A stretch of DNA of 64,000 nt from Streptomyces sp. NBC_00224 (GTDB lineage Bacteria > Actinomycetota > Actinomycetes > Streptomycetales > Streptomycetaceae), in assembly GCF_041435195.1 (NCBI RefSeq), contig NZ_CP108106.1, forward strand, positions 6,239,501 to 6,303,500, in the 5' to 3' direction. The position numbers and the translations under genes are program-made. Below are positions 1 to 8,342 of this stretch, piece by piece. The notes under the pieces were generated by a model. That model saw only the letters and a list, made by a program, of their open reading frames with translations. It was not told the origin of the DNA and did not search any database. Within the stretch, counting starts at the first letter, position 1. The number at the start of each line of letters is the position of its first letter.

Positions 1-606
1 CAGATAGCGGCGTGCGGTGATGCGCGAGATGCCGACGGTCTCGGCGGCGGCCGACGCGGTGACGCCCGTCGGCGAGGACCGCAGGGTGCGGGTCACCGCC
101 TGGAGCGTGGGCGCGCTGAGCCCCTTCGGCAGGGCCGTGGGCTGCGGGGCGCGCAGGGTGGACAGGGCCCGGTCGACCTCCTCCTGCCCGCTGGCCTCCC
201 CGGCGGTCGCGCGGAACTCGGCGTACCGCACCAGCCGGTCGCGCAGGGTGGCGAAGGTGAAGGGCTTCAGGACGTACTGGACGACGCCGAGCGAGACGCC
301 CTCGCGCACCATCGTCAGATCGCGGGCCGAGGTCACCGCGATGACGTCCGCGCCGTGCCCGGCGGCCCGCAGTGAGCGCACCAGCTGGAGGCCGTGCCCG
401 TCCGGCAGATAGAGGTCGAGCAGCAGCAGGTCGACCTCGACGCGCTCAAGCACCCGCAGCGCCTCGGCCCGCGAGTGGGCGGCTCCGGCCACCGCGAAGC
501 CGGGCACCCGGCCGACGTACAGCTGGTGCGCGTCGGCGGCGACCGGGTCGTCCTCGACGACCAGCACTCTGATGGGCCCGTCGGCGGACCCTCCGGCGGC
601 CGTCAT
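1..606 (-). CDS. DctR/CitB-family response regulator (3' end beyond window)
   Basis: Two-component response regulator, cytoplasmic, predicted to bind DNA when phosphorylated by the kinase encoded just upstream. The frame reads from ATG at 606 leftward off the window edge, so about 202 residues are visible. An N-terminal receiver domain is clear: an acidic pocket (VVEDDP) near residue 18, the phosphoacceptor aspartate in LLLLDLYLPDG near residue 63, and the lysine in VLKPFTF near residue 112. The C-terminal part begins a helix-turn-helix (TASAAAETVGISRITARRYL), the layout of CitB/DcuR/DctR regulators. Its ATG overlaps the kinase stop codon (ATGA), so the two are translationally coupled. The divergent dctA gene makes C4-dicarboxylate uptake the likely target, which is inference from context. 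Confidence 0.88.
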   Translation of the reverse strand, partial: MTAAGGSADGPIRVLVVEDDPVAADAHQLYVGRVPGFAVAGAAHSRAEALRVLERVEVDLLLLDLYLPDGHGLQLVRSLRAAGHGADVIAVTSARDLTMVREGVSLGVVQYVLKPFTFATLRDRLVRYAEFRATAGEASGQEEVDRALSTLRAPQPTALPKGLSAPTLQAVTRTLRSSPTGVTASAAAETVGISRITARRYL

Positions 607-2195
607 ACCGCGACCGCCTCGCTGCGCAGCGGCAGCCGTACGGTGAACTCGGCGCCCCCGTAAGGCCCTTGCGCCAGCTCCACGCTTCCGCCGTGCCGCG
701 CCACCGTCATCCGCACGAGCGCCAGGCCGATGCCGCGCCCCGGGCTCTTGGTCGACCAGCCGCGCTCGAAGACGGCGTCCACGGCGGCCGGGTCGACCCC
801 GTGCCCGCTGTCCGCGACCCGCACCACCAGCTCCTGGCCCTCGGTGGTGAGGGTGACCGCGACCCGGGCGCCGACGCTGCCCTGCGCGGCGTCCACCGCG
901 TTGTCCACCAGGTTGCCCAGGACCGTGACCAGGTCGCGGGGTGGCACGGTGGGCGGCAGCAGCCCGTCCTCGATGGCGCTGCCCTCGGTCAGTGTCAGCT
1001 CGACGCCGTGCTCGTGGGCCTGGGCGGCCTTGCCGAGCAGCAGCGCGGCGAGCACCGGCTCGCCGACGGCGGTGACGACCTGGTCGGTGAGGGCCTGGGC
1101 GAGCTCCAGCTCGGCGGTCGCGAACTCCACGGCCTCCTCGACCCGGCCCAGTTCGATCAGCGAGACCACCGCGTGCAGCCGGTTCGCCGCCTCGTGCGCC
1201 TGCGCCCGCAGCGCCTGGGTGAACCCGCGCTCGGAGTCCAGCTCGCCCGCCAGCGACTGGAGTTCGGTGTGGTCGCGCAGGGTCACCACGGTGCCCCGGC
1301 GGCCGCCGCTGGAGACCGGGCGGGTGTTGACCACCACGATCCGGTCGGCCGTCATATGGACCTCGTCCGCCCTCGGCTCGCTCGCGAGCAGCGCCCCCGC
1401 GAGCGGCGCGGGCAGGCCGAGCCCGGCCACCGACCGGCCCACCGCGTCCTCGCCGAGCCCGAGCAGCTCCCGGCCGCCGTCGTTGATCAGCGCGATGCGG
1501 CGCTGCCCGTCCAGCATCAGCAGCCCCTCGCGCACCGCGTGCAGCGCGGCCTGGTGGTAGTCGTGCATCCGGCTGAGCTCGGCCGCGTTCATCCCGTGGG
1601 TGTGCCGCCGCAGCCGTGCGTTGATCACGTATGTGCCGAGCCCGCCGAACGCCAGCACCCCGGAGGCGACCGCGAGCAGCGCCGCCACCTGCTTGCGCAC
1701 CTGCTCGCTGATCTTGTCGATGGTGATGCCCGCGCTGACCAGGGCGGTGATCCGGCCGTGGTCGCGCACCGGCGAGACGACCCGCACGGACGGTCCGAGC
1801 ACGCCCATGTGCGTCTCGCTGAACGTCTCGCCGCGCAGCGCGGGCCGGATGTCGCCGAGGTACTTGCGGCCGATCTCGCCGGGCACCGGATGCGTCCAGC
1901 GGGTCCCGTCCGGCGCGAGGATCACCACGAAGTCGACGCCGGAGGTGTGCCGCAGGGTCTCCGCGTACGGCTGGAGGACCGCCGTCGGATCCGCGGAGCG
2001 CACCGCCTCCACCACCGCGGGCGAGGTGGCGACGGCGGTCGCGATCGCGGTGGTCTGGCGCCGGGCGGTCTCCTCGGCCTGGGCCCGGTCCTGGACGTAC
2101 GAGTAGAGCGCGCAGCCCGCAACGATCGCCGCGACCAGCACCACCTGCATGGCGAAGAGCTGGCCCGCGAGGCTGCGGGGACGGGGTATGCGCAT
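603..2195 (-). CDS. Sensor histidine kinase, DcuS/CitA type
   Basis: Membrane sensor kinase that probably senses C4-dicarboxylates or citrate outside the cell and phosphorylates the adjacent regulator. I place the start at ATG 2195 (MRIPRPRSLAGQ), giving 530 residues; an upstream extension in frame reads into the divergent promoter and looks non-coding. Visible order: membrane helix about residues 10-31, extracytoplasmic sensor about 32-170, second helix about 172-193, a PAS domain about 205-310, then a DcuS-like phosphoacceptor segment with His in QAHEAANRLHAVV, and a C-terminal HATPase with N box LGNLVDNAVDAA and glycine boxes DSGHGVD and GRGIGLALV. The PAS between the second helix and the kinase core is diagnostic of the CitA/DcuS family. 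The ligand is not deducible from sequence. Confidence 0.88.
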   Translation of the reverse strand: MRIPRPRSLAGQLFAMQVVLVAAIVAGCALYSYVQDRAQAEETARRQTTAIATAVATSPAVVEAVRSADPTAVLQPYAETLRHTSGVDFVVILAPDGTRWTHPVPGEIGRKYLGDIRPALRGETFSETHMGVLGPSVRVVSPVRDHGRITALVSAGITIDKISEQVRKQVAALLAVASGVLAFGGLGTYVINARLRRHTHGMNAAELSRMHDYHQAALHAVREGLLMLDGQRRIALINDGGRELLGLGEDAVGRSVAGLGLPAPLAGALLASEPRADEVHMTADRIVVVNTRPVSSGGRRGTVVTLRDHTELQSLAGELDSERGFTQALRAQAHEAANRLHAVVSLIELGRVEEAVEFATAELELAQALTDQVVTAVGEPVLAALLLGKAAQAHEHGVELTLTEGSAIEDGLLPPTVPPRDLVTVLGNLVDNAVDAAQGSVGARVAVTLTTEGQELVVRVADSGHGVDPAAVDAVFERGWSTKSPGRGIGLALVRMTVARHGGSVELAQGPYGGAEFTVRLPLRSEAVAV

Positions 2196-2218
2196 GCCGG
2201 ACAGTGTGCACCCGCGCA

Positions 2219-2304
2219 GGTCACCGTTCGGACAAGCGGCGTGAACGAAATGCACGCAAGGGTGACCGGCGTCACAGCCTGATGGATAGTCGCGGAGATC
2301 CATC
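2219..2304. promoter_or_regulatory. Divergent dct promoter region with inverted repeats
   Basis: The 170 bases between the kinase start (2195) and the dctA start (2366) contain two inverted repeats. GGTCACC at 2219-2225 faces GGTGACC at 2261-2267, and GATGGAT at 2281-2287 faces ATCCATC at 2298-2304 with a 10-base spacer. Either could be a binding site for the response regulator. This is seen in sequence, but the regulator assignment is inference. Confidence 0.35.
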
Positions 2305-2365
2305 GAGCCATCGGGACACAGACGCACGTGCGCGGGACGCGTACGGAATCAGTAGGAGGCACCCC

Positions 2366-3772
2366 GTGACCGCAGCAGCCGCCCGGCGGGACCGTACGCA
2401 CTATCTCTATCTCGCCGTGATCGCCGCGGTGCTCATCGGCATCACCGTCGGCTTCGCCGCCCCCGGGGTGGCCGTCGAGCTCAAGCCCATCGGCACCGGC
2501 TTCGTGAACCTGATCAAGATGATGATCTCGCCGATCATCTTCTGCACGATCGTGCTCGGCGTCGGATCGGTCCGCAAGGCCGCCAAGGTCGGCGCGGTCG
2601 GCGGCCTCGCGCTCGGCTACTTCATGGTGATGTCGACCGTGGCGCTCGCCATCGGCCTGGTCGTCGGCAACATCCTGGAGCCCGGCTCCGGCCTGCACCT
2701 CACCGAGGCGGCCCGGCACGCGGGCGCCAAGCAGGCGGCGGGGGCCAGCGAGTCCACCGCCGACTTCCTGCTCGGGATCATCCCCAAGACGATGGTCTCC
2801 GCCTTCACCGAGGGCCAGGTCCTGCAGACCCTGCTGATCGCCCTGCTCGTCGGCTTCGCGCTCCAGGCCATGGGCTCCGCCGGTGAGCCCGTGCTGCGCG
2901 GCATCGGCCACATCCAGAAGCTGGTCTTCCGGATCCTGTCGATGGTGATGTGGGCGGCGCCGGTGGGCGCGTTCGGCGCCATCGCGGCGGTGGTCGGCGA
3001 GACCGGTACGGACGCGCTGAAGTCACTGGCCGTCATCATGATCGGCTTCTACATCACCTGTGCGCTCTTCGTCTTCGTGGTCCTCGGTACGCTGCTGCGC
3101 CTGCTGGCCGGGGTGAACATCTTCCGGCTGCTGAAGTACCTGGGCCGCGAGTTCCTGCTGATCCTCTCCACCTCGTCCTCCGAGACGGCGCTGCCGCGGC
3201 TGATCGCCAAGATGGAGCACCTGGGCGTGAGCCGGTCGGTGGCGGGCATCACCGTGCCCACGGGCTACTCGTTCAACCTGGACGGCACCGCGATCTACCT
3301 CACGATGTCCTCGCTCTTCATCGCCAACGCGATGGGCAGCCCGCTCAGCGCAGGCCAGCAGGTCTCGCTGCTCCTGTTCATGATCGTCGCCTCCAAGGGG
3401 GCGGCCGGAGTGACCGGCGCGGGCCTGGCGACCCTGGCCGGCGGCCTCCAGTCGCACCGCCCCGAACTCGTCGACGGCGTCGGCCTGATCGTCGGCATCG
3501 ACCGCTTCATGAGCGAGGCGCGGGCGCTGACCAACTTCGCGGGCAACGCCGTCGCCACGATCCTGGTGGGCACCTGGACCAAGGAGATCGACATGGCGCG
3601 GGTCGAGGAGGTCCTGGCGGGGCGGGTCCCGTTCGACGAGGTGACGTTCGCGGCGAGCGACGCGCACGGACCGGCCGACCCGGCGCCCGCGCCGCAGAAG
3701 CAGGAGGTCACGCTCGCCAAGGGCGCCCCCACCTCGGAAGTCCCCGAGGCGCGGGAACCCGCCACCCCCTGA
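2366..3772 (+). CDS. dctA: Dicarboxylate:cation symporter (DctA-like)
   Basis: Secondary transporter of the dicarboxylate/amino acid:cation symporter (SDF/GltP) family, importing C4-dicarboxylates such as succinate, fumarate or malate with Na+ or H+. The 468-residue protein starts at GTG 2366, five bases after AGGAGGC (2354-2360). It shows the multi-helix hydrophobic pattern and family signatures: the serine-rich hairpin LSTSSSETALPRLI, the NLDGTAIY motif in TM7 and the GNAVATI motif in TM8. The C-terminal 40 residues are hydrophilic and Pro/Ala-rich. It is divergent from the sensor kinase/regulator pair, the usual arrangement for a DctA regulated by a DcuS/DctB system. An amino-acid substrate cannot be excluded, but the neighbouring regulators favour dicarboxylates. 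Confidence 0.88.
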   Translation: MTAAAARRDRTHYLYLAVIAAVLIGITVGFAAPGVAVELKPIGTGFVNLIKMMISPIIFCTIVLGVGSVRKAAKVGAVGGLALGYFMVMSTVALAIGLVVGNILEPGSGLHLTEAARHAGAKQAAGASESTADFLLGIIPKTMVSAFTEGQVLQTLLIALLVGFALQAMGSAGEPVLRGIGHIQKLVFRILSMVMWAAPVGAFGAIAAVVGETGTDALKSLAVIMIGFYITCALFVFVVLGTLLRLLAGVNIFRLLKYLGREFLLILSTSSSETALPRLIAKMEHLGVSRSVAGITVPTGYSFNLDGTAIYLTMSSLFIANAMGSPLSAGQQVSLLLFMIVASKGAAGVTGAGLATLAGGLQSHRPELVDGVGLIVGIDRFMSEARALTNFAGNAVATILVGTWTKEIDMARVEEVLAGRVPFDEVTFAASDAHGPADPAPAPQKQEVTLAKGAPTSEVPEAREPATP

Positions 3773-3845
3773 ACGCCGTCCGGACAGGTGTCCACTACCG
3801 TGCGGGGCGTCCGTCCGGAAGCGGGTGGCGGGGAAAGCGAGCGGA

Positions 3846-4619
3846 ATGAAGATCGACTGGGACCGGCGCACCTGTGCGCGCCGGGGGCATGTGACGTACG
3901 AGCCGAGCGAGGCGGAGCTGCGCCAGCGGCTGCGCGCCCACACCGGGCTCGGCGAGGCCTGGCGCTGTCTGCGCTGCGGCGACTTCGCCCTCGGCACCCC
4001 GCACGGCTCGGGGCCCGCCGAGGACGCGCCGCTGGTGCCGCGCGGCAAGGTGCTGCGGGACCTGTTCATCCTGCGGTTCCTGGCCGTGGAGCGGCTGGTG
4101 CGCGGGGTGTTCATCGTCCTGGTGGCGGCCGCGGTGTGGAAGTTCAGCAACAGCCAGGACTCGGTGCGCCGGCTCTTCGACGAGAACCTGGACGTCCTGC
4201 GCCCGGTGTTCCAGCACTTCCACTACGACCTCGACCACTCGCCCGTCGTGGGCACCATCCAGAAGTCCTTCGGCTACAAGCACTCCACGCTGGTGGCGGT
4301 GGCGGCGGCGCTGCTCGTGTACGCGGTGATCGAGATCGTCGAGGCCGTCGGGCTGTGGCGGGCCGAGCGCTGGGCGGAGTACCTGACCGTCGTCGCCACG
4401 GCGGCGTTCCTGCCGCTGGAGATCTACGAGCTCACCGAGAAGATCAGCTACCTCAAGATCGTCACGCTGGGGCTCAACGTCCTCGCCGTGCTCTACATCC
4501 TGCTCTCCAAGCGCCTGTTCGGCCTTCGCGGCGGGCGGGCAGCCTTTGAGGCGGAGAGGCACAGCGCGTCGCTGATGGAAGTCGAGGCGACGGCCGGTCT
4601 CGCGGTGGGGACGACGTGA
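3846..4619 (+). CDS. DUF2127-like membrane protein
   Basis: Conserved actinobacterial membrane protein of unknown function, 257 residues from ATG 3846. The N-terminus carries two CxxC/CxxH-like elements (TCARRGH and RCLRCGD), suggesting a small metal-binding knuckle before the membrane part. Hydrophobic helices follow at about residues 82-96, 148-165, 178-195 and 205-222, with charged loops between, the DUF2127 pattern. Its stop overlaps a GTG, and the next small gene starts 15 bases later, so the two are probably cotranscribed. Function is unknown; the family assignment is from recognition of the helix pattern. Confidence 0.7.
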   Translation: MKIDWDRRTCARRGHVTYEPSEAELRQRLRAHTGLGEAWRCLRCGDFALGTPHGSGPAEDAPLVPRGKVLRDLFILRFLAVERLVRGVFIVLVAAAVWKFSNSQDSVRRLFDENLDVLRPVFQHFHYDLDHSPVVGTIQKSFGYKHSTLVAVAAALLVYAVIEIVEAVGLWRAERWAEYLTVVATAAFLPLEIYELTEKISYLKIVTLGLNVLAVLYILLSKRLFGLRGGRAAFEAERHSASLMEVEATAGLAVGTT

Positions 4620-4633
4620 AGGGAACCGGAACG

Positions 4634-4972
4634 ATGAGCAAGAAGTTCGCAGTGGTACTCGCCCTCCTCCTGGGCACGGCCCTGGTGGCCCCGGCGGCGG
4701 CCGAGGCGGCGCCGAACGCGGTGGTGCGGACGGTGTCGGCGCAGCCGGCGTCCGACGCGCTCGCGCCCGCCGCCGCACAGGCGGCGGCGCACCAGACGGC
4801 CGGCCACGCTTCCCATGTGACGCTCGCCAAGCCGAAGAAGAAGAAAAAGAAGAAGAGCTTCCTCAAGAAGCTGGGCATCCTCCTCCTGGTGATCTTCCTG
4901 CTCTTCGTGGCGCTGATCGTCCTGGTGATCTGGCTGATCGTCCGCAAGATCCGCAGGCGGCGCACGGCCTGA
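4634..4972 (+). CDS. Small membrane protein with lysine run
   Basis: Unrecognised 112-residue protein. I chose ATG 4634 because AAGGGA (4619-4624) lies nine bases upstream; a GTG at 4616 overlapping the previous stop is the alternative. It begins with a signal-like segment (KKFAVVLALLLGTALVAPAAA), continues with an Ala-rich stretch of about 40 residues, then a run of seven lysines followed by SFLKK, one strong membrane helix (GILLLVIFLLFVALIVLVIWLI) and a short basic tail (RKIRRRR). If the signal is cleaved, the lysine run would face outside and the tail inside. Proteins of this plan occur in Streptomyces, but I know no function. Confidence 0.7.
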   Translation: MSKKFAVVLALLLGTALVAPAAAEAAPNAVVRTVSAQPASDALAPAAAQAAAHQTAGHASHVTLAKPKKKKKKKSFLKKLGILLLVIFLLFVALIVLVIWLIVRKIRRRRTA

Positions 4973-4984
4973 CGTACGCGCCCC

Positions 4985-5860
4985 TCACGGCAGCAGCGCC
5001 CGCTCCTCGTCGGTGAGGACCAGATCGGCGGCCGCCGCCGAGTCCCGTACGGACTCGGGGCGGCTGCCGCCCGGAATGGGGATCACGTTCGGGAAGCGGT
5101 CGAGCAGCCAGGCCAGGGCGATCTGCTGCGGACTGACGCCACGGACGCGAGCGACGGCGTGGAACCCGTCGTACGAGGAGTCGGCGGCGATCGCCGAAGC
5201 CCCGTCCAGCGAGCTCCGCGAGATCCCGCCGAGCGGACTCCACGGCAGGAACGCGATCCCCAGCTCGGCGGTGAGTCGCAGCTCGGGCTCGGCGTCGCGG
5301 ACGGCGGGGGAGTAGCGGTTCTGCACCGCCACCAGCCGGTCCCCGAGGATCTCCCTGGCCTGCCGGATCTGACCGGCGTCGGCGTTGGAGATCCCGGCGA
5401 GCCGGACCGTACCGTCGTCGAGGAGCTCGCGCAGGGCGCCGAGCGAGTCCGCGTACGGGACCGCCGGGTCCGGCTTGTGCAGCTGGTAGAGGCCGATGGC
5501 TTCGGTGCCGAGCCGCCGCAGCGACTCCTTCGCTGCCCGCTTCAGATGCTCCGGCCGCCCGTCGACGCTCCAGTCCCCGTCGTCGGTGCGCCCGCGCCCG
5601 CCCTTGGTGGCGACGAGGACGCCGTCCGTGTCACCGCCGTACGAGGCGAGGGCGCGGGCGAGGAGCAGCTCGTTGTGACCGGGCTCGCCGCCGGGGGCGT
5701 AGTACGAGTCGGCGGTGTCGAGCAGGGTCATCCCCGCGTCGAGCGCCGCGTGGACGGTGGCGAGGGCGCGCGCCTCGTCGGGCCGCCCTTCGATGGACAG
5801 GGGCATGGCGCCGTACCCGATGGCGCCGACCTTCACGTCTCCAAGTGTGCGGTACCGCAT
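4985..5860 (-). CDS. Aldo/keto reductase
   Basis: NADPH-dependent oxidoreductase of the aldo/keto reductase superfamily, cytoplasmic, 291 residues from ATG 5860. The catalytic tetrad is present: Asp48 (LLDTADSYY), Tyr53, Lys86 (VATKGG) and His128 (LYQLHKPD). The C-terminal IPIPGGSRPESV segment is the usual cofactor-phosphate binding region. The substrate cannot be read from sequence. It follows the epimerase-like gene at 5862-6776 with one base between that gene's stop and this start, so the two form an operon and may act on related substrates. It is convergent with the small membrane protein gene. Confidence 0.9.
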   Translation of the reverse strand: MRYRTLGDVKVGAIGYGAMPLSIEGRPDEARALATVHAALDAGMTLLDTADSYYAPGGEPGHNELLLARALASYGGDTDGVLVATKGGRGRTDDGDWSVDGRPEHLKRAAKESLRRLGTEAIGLYQLHKPDPAVPYADSLGALRELLDDGTVRLAGISNADAGQIRQAREILGDRLVAVQNRYSPAVRDAEPELRLTAELGIAFLPWSPLGGISRSSLDGASAIAADSSYDGFHAVARVRGVSPQQIALAWLLDRFPNVIPIPGGSRPESVRDSAAAADLVLTDEERALLP

Positions 5861-5861
5861 G

Positions 5862-6776
5862 TCAGTTGCTCCCCTTGAGCGTCTCGGCCACGGCGTCCGT
5901 GAGCCAGTCCCCGGTGTGCGAGAAGGTGAACCCGAGCCGCTCGGCGCGGGTGTTGTCCATGCCGTACGAGCGCCGGAAGGAGAACGGCGAGACCTCTCCG
6001 ACCTCCACCGCCCGGTACCGCGCGGGCCCGCCGCCGATCGCGGCCACGATGTCCTCGGTGGTGAGCGGCCCGTGCGAGGCGGCGTTCACGGGCCCGGTGA
6101 AGTCCTGCCCCGCCGTCCAGAAGAGGAAGTCGGCGATCTCGTCGACGTTGATGTAGGTGGCGGGGTGGTTGGGAGCCGGGACGGCGATGGGCTCGCCGTC
6201 GCGGAGGCGCTCCGCGTAGTGGGTGACGCGCCCGGTGAAGTCGTCGGCGCCGCCGAGGACATGGGCGACGCGGACGGAGACGTACGGGAAGTCGGGCGCG
6301 GCGGCGAACACGGCTTCGGCCTGCCGCTTGCCTTCCCCGTAATGGGAGGCGAGGAAGTCGTTCTCCTCCCACGGGAGTTCAAGGTCGAAGGCGATGCCGA
6401 GGGGGTCGACGGCGGCTTCCCGCACCGGCTGGGCCGAGTCCTCGTACTCGTACACCTCCACCGTCGACGTCATCACGTACCGACGGGTGCGGTGGGCGAA
6501 GACGCGGCGGGCGGCGGCGGCCTGGCGCGGGGTGTAGCAGACCTGGTCGAGGACGACGTCGAACGTCCGGTCACCGAGGGCGGCTTCGAGGGCGGCCTCG
6601 TCGTCGCGGTCGGCGACGAGGTGTTCCGTGCCGGGAGGGGGCGGCGAGGACCCCCGGTTCAGTACGGTGACGTGGTCACCGGCGGTGACGAGCCGGGCGA
6701 TGAGCCGCTTGCCGAAGTAGCGATTACCACCGATGACCAGCACGTTTCGCGTGTTCTCTGCCATGTCGTTTGCCAT
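5862..6776 (-). CDS. NAD-dependent epimerase/dehydratase-like reductase
   Basis: Rossmann-fold protein of the extended short-chain dehydrogenase (NAD-dependent epimerase/dehydratase) type. I place the start at ATG 6776 (MANDMAENTR), giving 304 residues; ATG 6764 is an alternative. The nucleotide-binding glycine motif is GGNRYFGKRL near residue 15, and a Y-x-x-x-K-like element occurs as YGEGKRQAE. The sequence resembles the atypical epimerases near mRNA-binding CSP41-like proteins. No ribosome site is evident, so the message may be leaderless. It is divergent from the Lrp-type regulator at 6821, which may control it together with the aldo/keto reductase. Substrate unknown. Confidence 0.8.
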   Translation of the reverse strand: MANDMAENTRNVLVIGGNRYFGKRLIARLVTAGDHVTVLNRGSSPPPPGTEHLVADRDDEAALEAALGDRTFDVVLDQVCYTPRQAAAARRVFAHRTRRYVMTSTVEVYEYEDSAQPVREAAVDPLGIAFDLELPWEENDFLASHYGEGKRQAEAVFAAAPDFPYVSVRVAHVLGGADDFTGRVTHYAERLRDGEPIAVPAPNHPATYINVDEIADFLFWTAGQDFTGPVNAASHGPLTTEDIVAAIGGGPARYRAVEVGEVSPFSFRRSYGMDNTRAERLGFTFSHTGDWLTDAVAETLKGSN

Positions 6777-6778
6777 GT

Positions 6779-6787
6779 ACACAGTGT
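6779..6787. promoter_or_regulatory. Short palindrome between divergent genes
   Basis: ACACAGTGT is a 9-base inverted repeat in the 44-base gap between the reductase start (6776) and the Lrp-type regulator start (6821). It is well placed for an autoregulatory site, but it is short and could be chance. Confidence 0.2.
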
Positions 6788-6820
6788 TACGTTGGCGGGT
6801 GGAATCCTGAAGGGGGAAAC

Positions 6821-7339
6821 ATGGGAGAACTGTCCGCTGTACCGAAGGAACCACGGAGTTCAAGGGCGTTGGCCCACGATTCCTCATCGGCCTTGGATCA
6901 GGTGGACCGGCAGCTCCTCGAACTGGTCCAGTCGGAGGGCCGGATCAAGCTGAGCGAGCTGGGCCGGAGGGTGCGGCTGAGCCCCGCCGCCGTCACGGAA
7001 CGGCTGCGGCGGCTGGAGGCGAGCGGGGCGATCACGGGGTACGGGGCACGGGTCGACCCGGCGCGGCTCGGCTACGGCATCCAGGCGTTCATCCGGGTCA
7101 ACCCGCACGGCGGCTACACCCTGAAGCACCCCAGGACGCTGGAGCTGATGGAGCGCGAGGAGATCCGGGAGGTCCACCACGTGGTGGGCGAGGACTGCTG
7201 GATCATCAAGGTCGCGGTCGCGGACACGGTCCACTTGGAGGAGGTGCTGGGGGAGGTGTCGGCGCTGGGGCGTACGACGACGTCGATCGTGCTGTCGTCA
7301 CCGGTGATCGGGAAGCCGCTGCTGCCGCCGGGCCGCTGA
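6821..7339 (+). CDS. Lrp/AsnC-family transcriptional regulator
   Basis: Leucine-responsive-regulator-type protein, 172 residues from ATG 6821, preceded by GAAGGGGGAAAC. The N-terminal winged helix-turn-helix spans about residues 28-75 (LDQVDRQLLELVQSEGRIKL through RLRRLEASGAITGYGA). The C-terminal RAM ligand-binding domain spans about 90-165 and includes the VHHVVGEDCWIIKV strand and the final TTSIVLS strand. Members act as octamers sensing amino acids or related metabolites. It is divergent from the epimerase/aldo-keto operon, its most likely target; that and autoregulation are inference from gene position. Confidence 0.9.
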   Translation: MGELSAVPKEPRSSRALAHDSSSALDQVDRQLLELVQSEGRIKLSELGRRVRLSPAAVTERLRRLEASGAITGYGARVDPARLGYGIQAFIRVNPHGGYTLKHPRTLELMEREEIREVHHVVGEDCWIIKVAVADTVHLEEVLGEVSALGRTTTSIVLSSPVIGKPLLPPGR

Positions 7340-7369
7340 CCTGCACGCTTACCTCGTAGTGCGTATCTG

Positions 7370-7389
7370 ACAAATAAGTCCGTACTTGT
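7370..7389. promoter_or_regulatory. Imperfect inverted repeat upstream of reductase
   Basis: A 20-base imperfect palindrome, ACAAATAAGTCCGTACTTGT, matches its own complement at 7 of 10 positions per half. It lies 33-52 bases before the reductase start at 7422. AT-rich sequence of this type is unusual locally and resembles binding sites of HxlR- or TetR-type regulators, but no such gene is adjacent. Confidence 0.3.
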
Positions 7390-7421
7390 GGGGAGTTGGG
7401 GCGGGGCGAAAGATCGTCTGC

Positions 7422-8342
7422 ATGACGACACAGCGCAACGACCTGGATTCCCCTCATACCCCCCTTACCCCTCTTACCCCTGTGACCGTTCTCGGCCTCG
7501 GCAACATGGGCCGCGCGCTGGCCGGCGCGTTGCTCGCGGCCGGGCATCCGACCACCGTCTGGAACCGTTCGGCCGGGCGCGGCGACGACCTCGTGGCCCG
7601 GGGCGCGGTCCACGCCACGAGCGCCGAGGACGCGGTGCGGGCGAGCGTGCTGACGGTGGTGTGCGTGGTCGACTACGACGCGGCCGAGGCGATCCTGGCG
7701 CCGGTGGCGGAGGCCGGGGCGTTCGAGGGCGGCCGGGTCCTGGTGAACCTCACCTCGGACACGCCCGAGCGGTCCCGTTCGGCGGCGGCGTGGGCGGCCG
7801 AACACGGCATCGCGTATCTCGACGGCTCGGTGATGGTGCCGACGACCGTGGTCGGCGGGCCCGAGGCGTTGATCTTCTACAGCGGGGACCGCGAGGCGTT
7901 CGCCACGCACGAGGGTGTGCTGCGAGCACTGGGCGGCAAGGCCACGTTCCTGGGCGAGGATCCGGGCCTGGCGGCGGTGTACGACCTGGCGATGCTCGAC
8001 TTCTTCTATACGGCGATGTCGGGGCTGGTGCACGCGTACGCCCTGGCGGGGGCGGACGGGGTGGGGGCGGCGCGGCTGGCCCCGTACCTGGACACGATCT
8101 CGTCGATCCTGCCGCCCATCTCCGCGGTGATGGCCGGGCACATCGACGCGGGCGCGCACCCCGGCGACCTGGGCACCCTCGCGATGGAGGTCGCGGGCAT
8201 CGACCACATCCTGCACATGGCCAGGACCCGGGGCCTGGATGTCACGGTCCTGGAGGCGGTCCGGGCGATCGCGGGGCGGGCAGTGGAGAAGGGGCATGGG
8301 GGTGACGACTGGTCGCGGACGGTGGAGGAGGTGCGGGGGTAG
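7422..8342 (+). CDS. Imine-reductase-like NAD(P)-dependent oxidoreductase
   Basis: 306-residue enzyme of the 6-phosphogluconate/beta-hydroxyacid dehydrogenase superfamily. The start is ATG 7422 (MTTQRNDL). An N-terminal Rossmann domain carries GLGNMGRALAGALLAAGH and the NADP-type TTVWNRS loop. The C-terminal helical domain (from about residue 180, VYDLAMLDFFYTAMSGLVHA) resembles the dimerisation helices of bacterial imine reductases rather than classic hydroxyisobutyrate dehydrogenases. Reduction of cyclic imines or related C=N substrates is plausible, but the physiological substrate is unknown. It is monocistronic, behind an imperfect palindrome and ahead of a large repeat. No clear ribosome site precedes it. 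Confidence 0.8.
   Translation: MTTQRNDLDSPHTPLTPLTPVTVLGLGNMGRALAGALLAAGHPTTVWNRSAGRGDDLVARGAVHATSAEDAVRASVLTVVCVVDYDAAEAILAPVAEAGAFEGGRVLVNLTSDTPERSRSAAAWAAEHGIAYLDGSVMVPTTVVGGPEALIFYSGDREAFATHEGVLRALGGKATFLGEDPGLAAVYDLAMLDFFYTAMSGLVHAYALAGADGVGAARLAPYLDTISSILPPISAVMAGHIDAGAHPGDLGTLAMEVAGIDHILHMARTRGLDVTVLEAVRAIAGRAVEKGHGGDDWSRTVEEVRG

Noticed and set aside
2196..2327. N-terminal extension of the sensor kinase
   Set aside because: It reads into the divergent promoter and adds a Cys-rich sequence unlike the family; ATG 2195 immediately precedes the first membrane helix.
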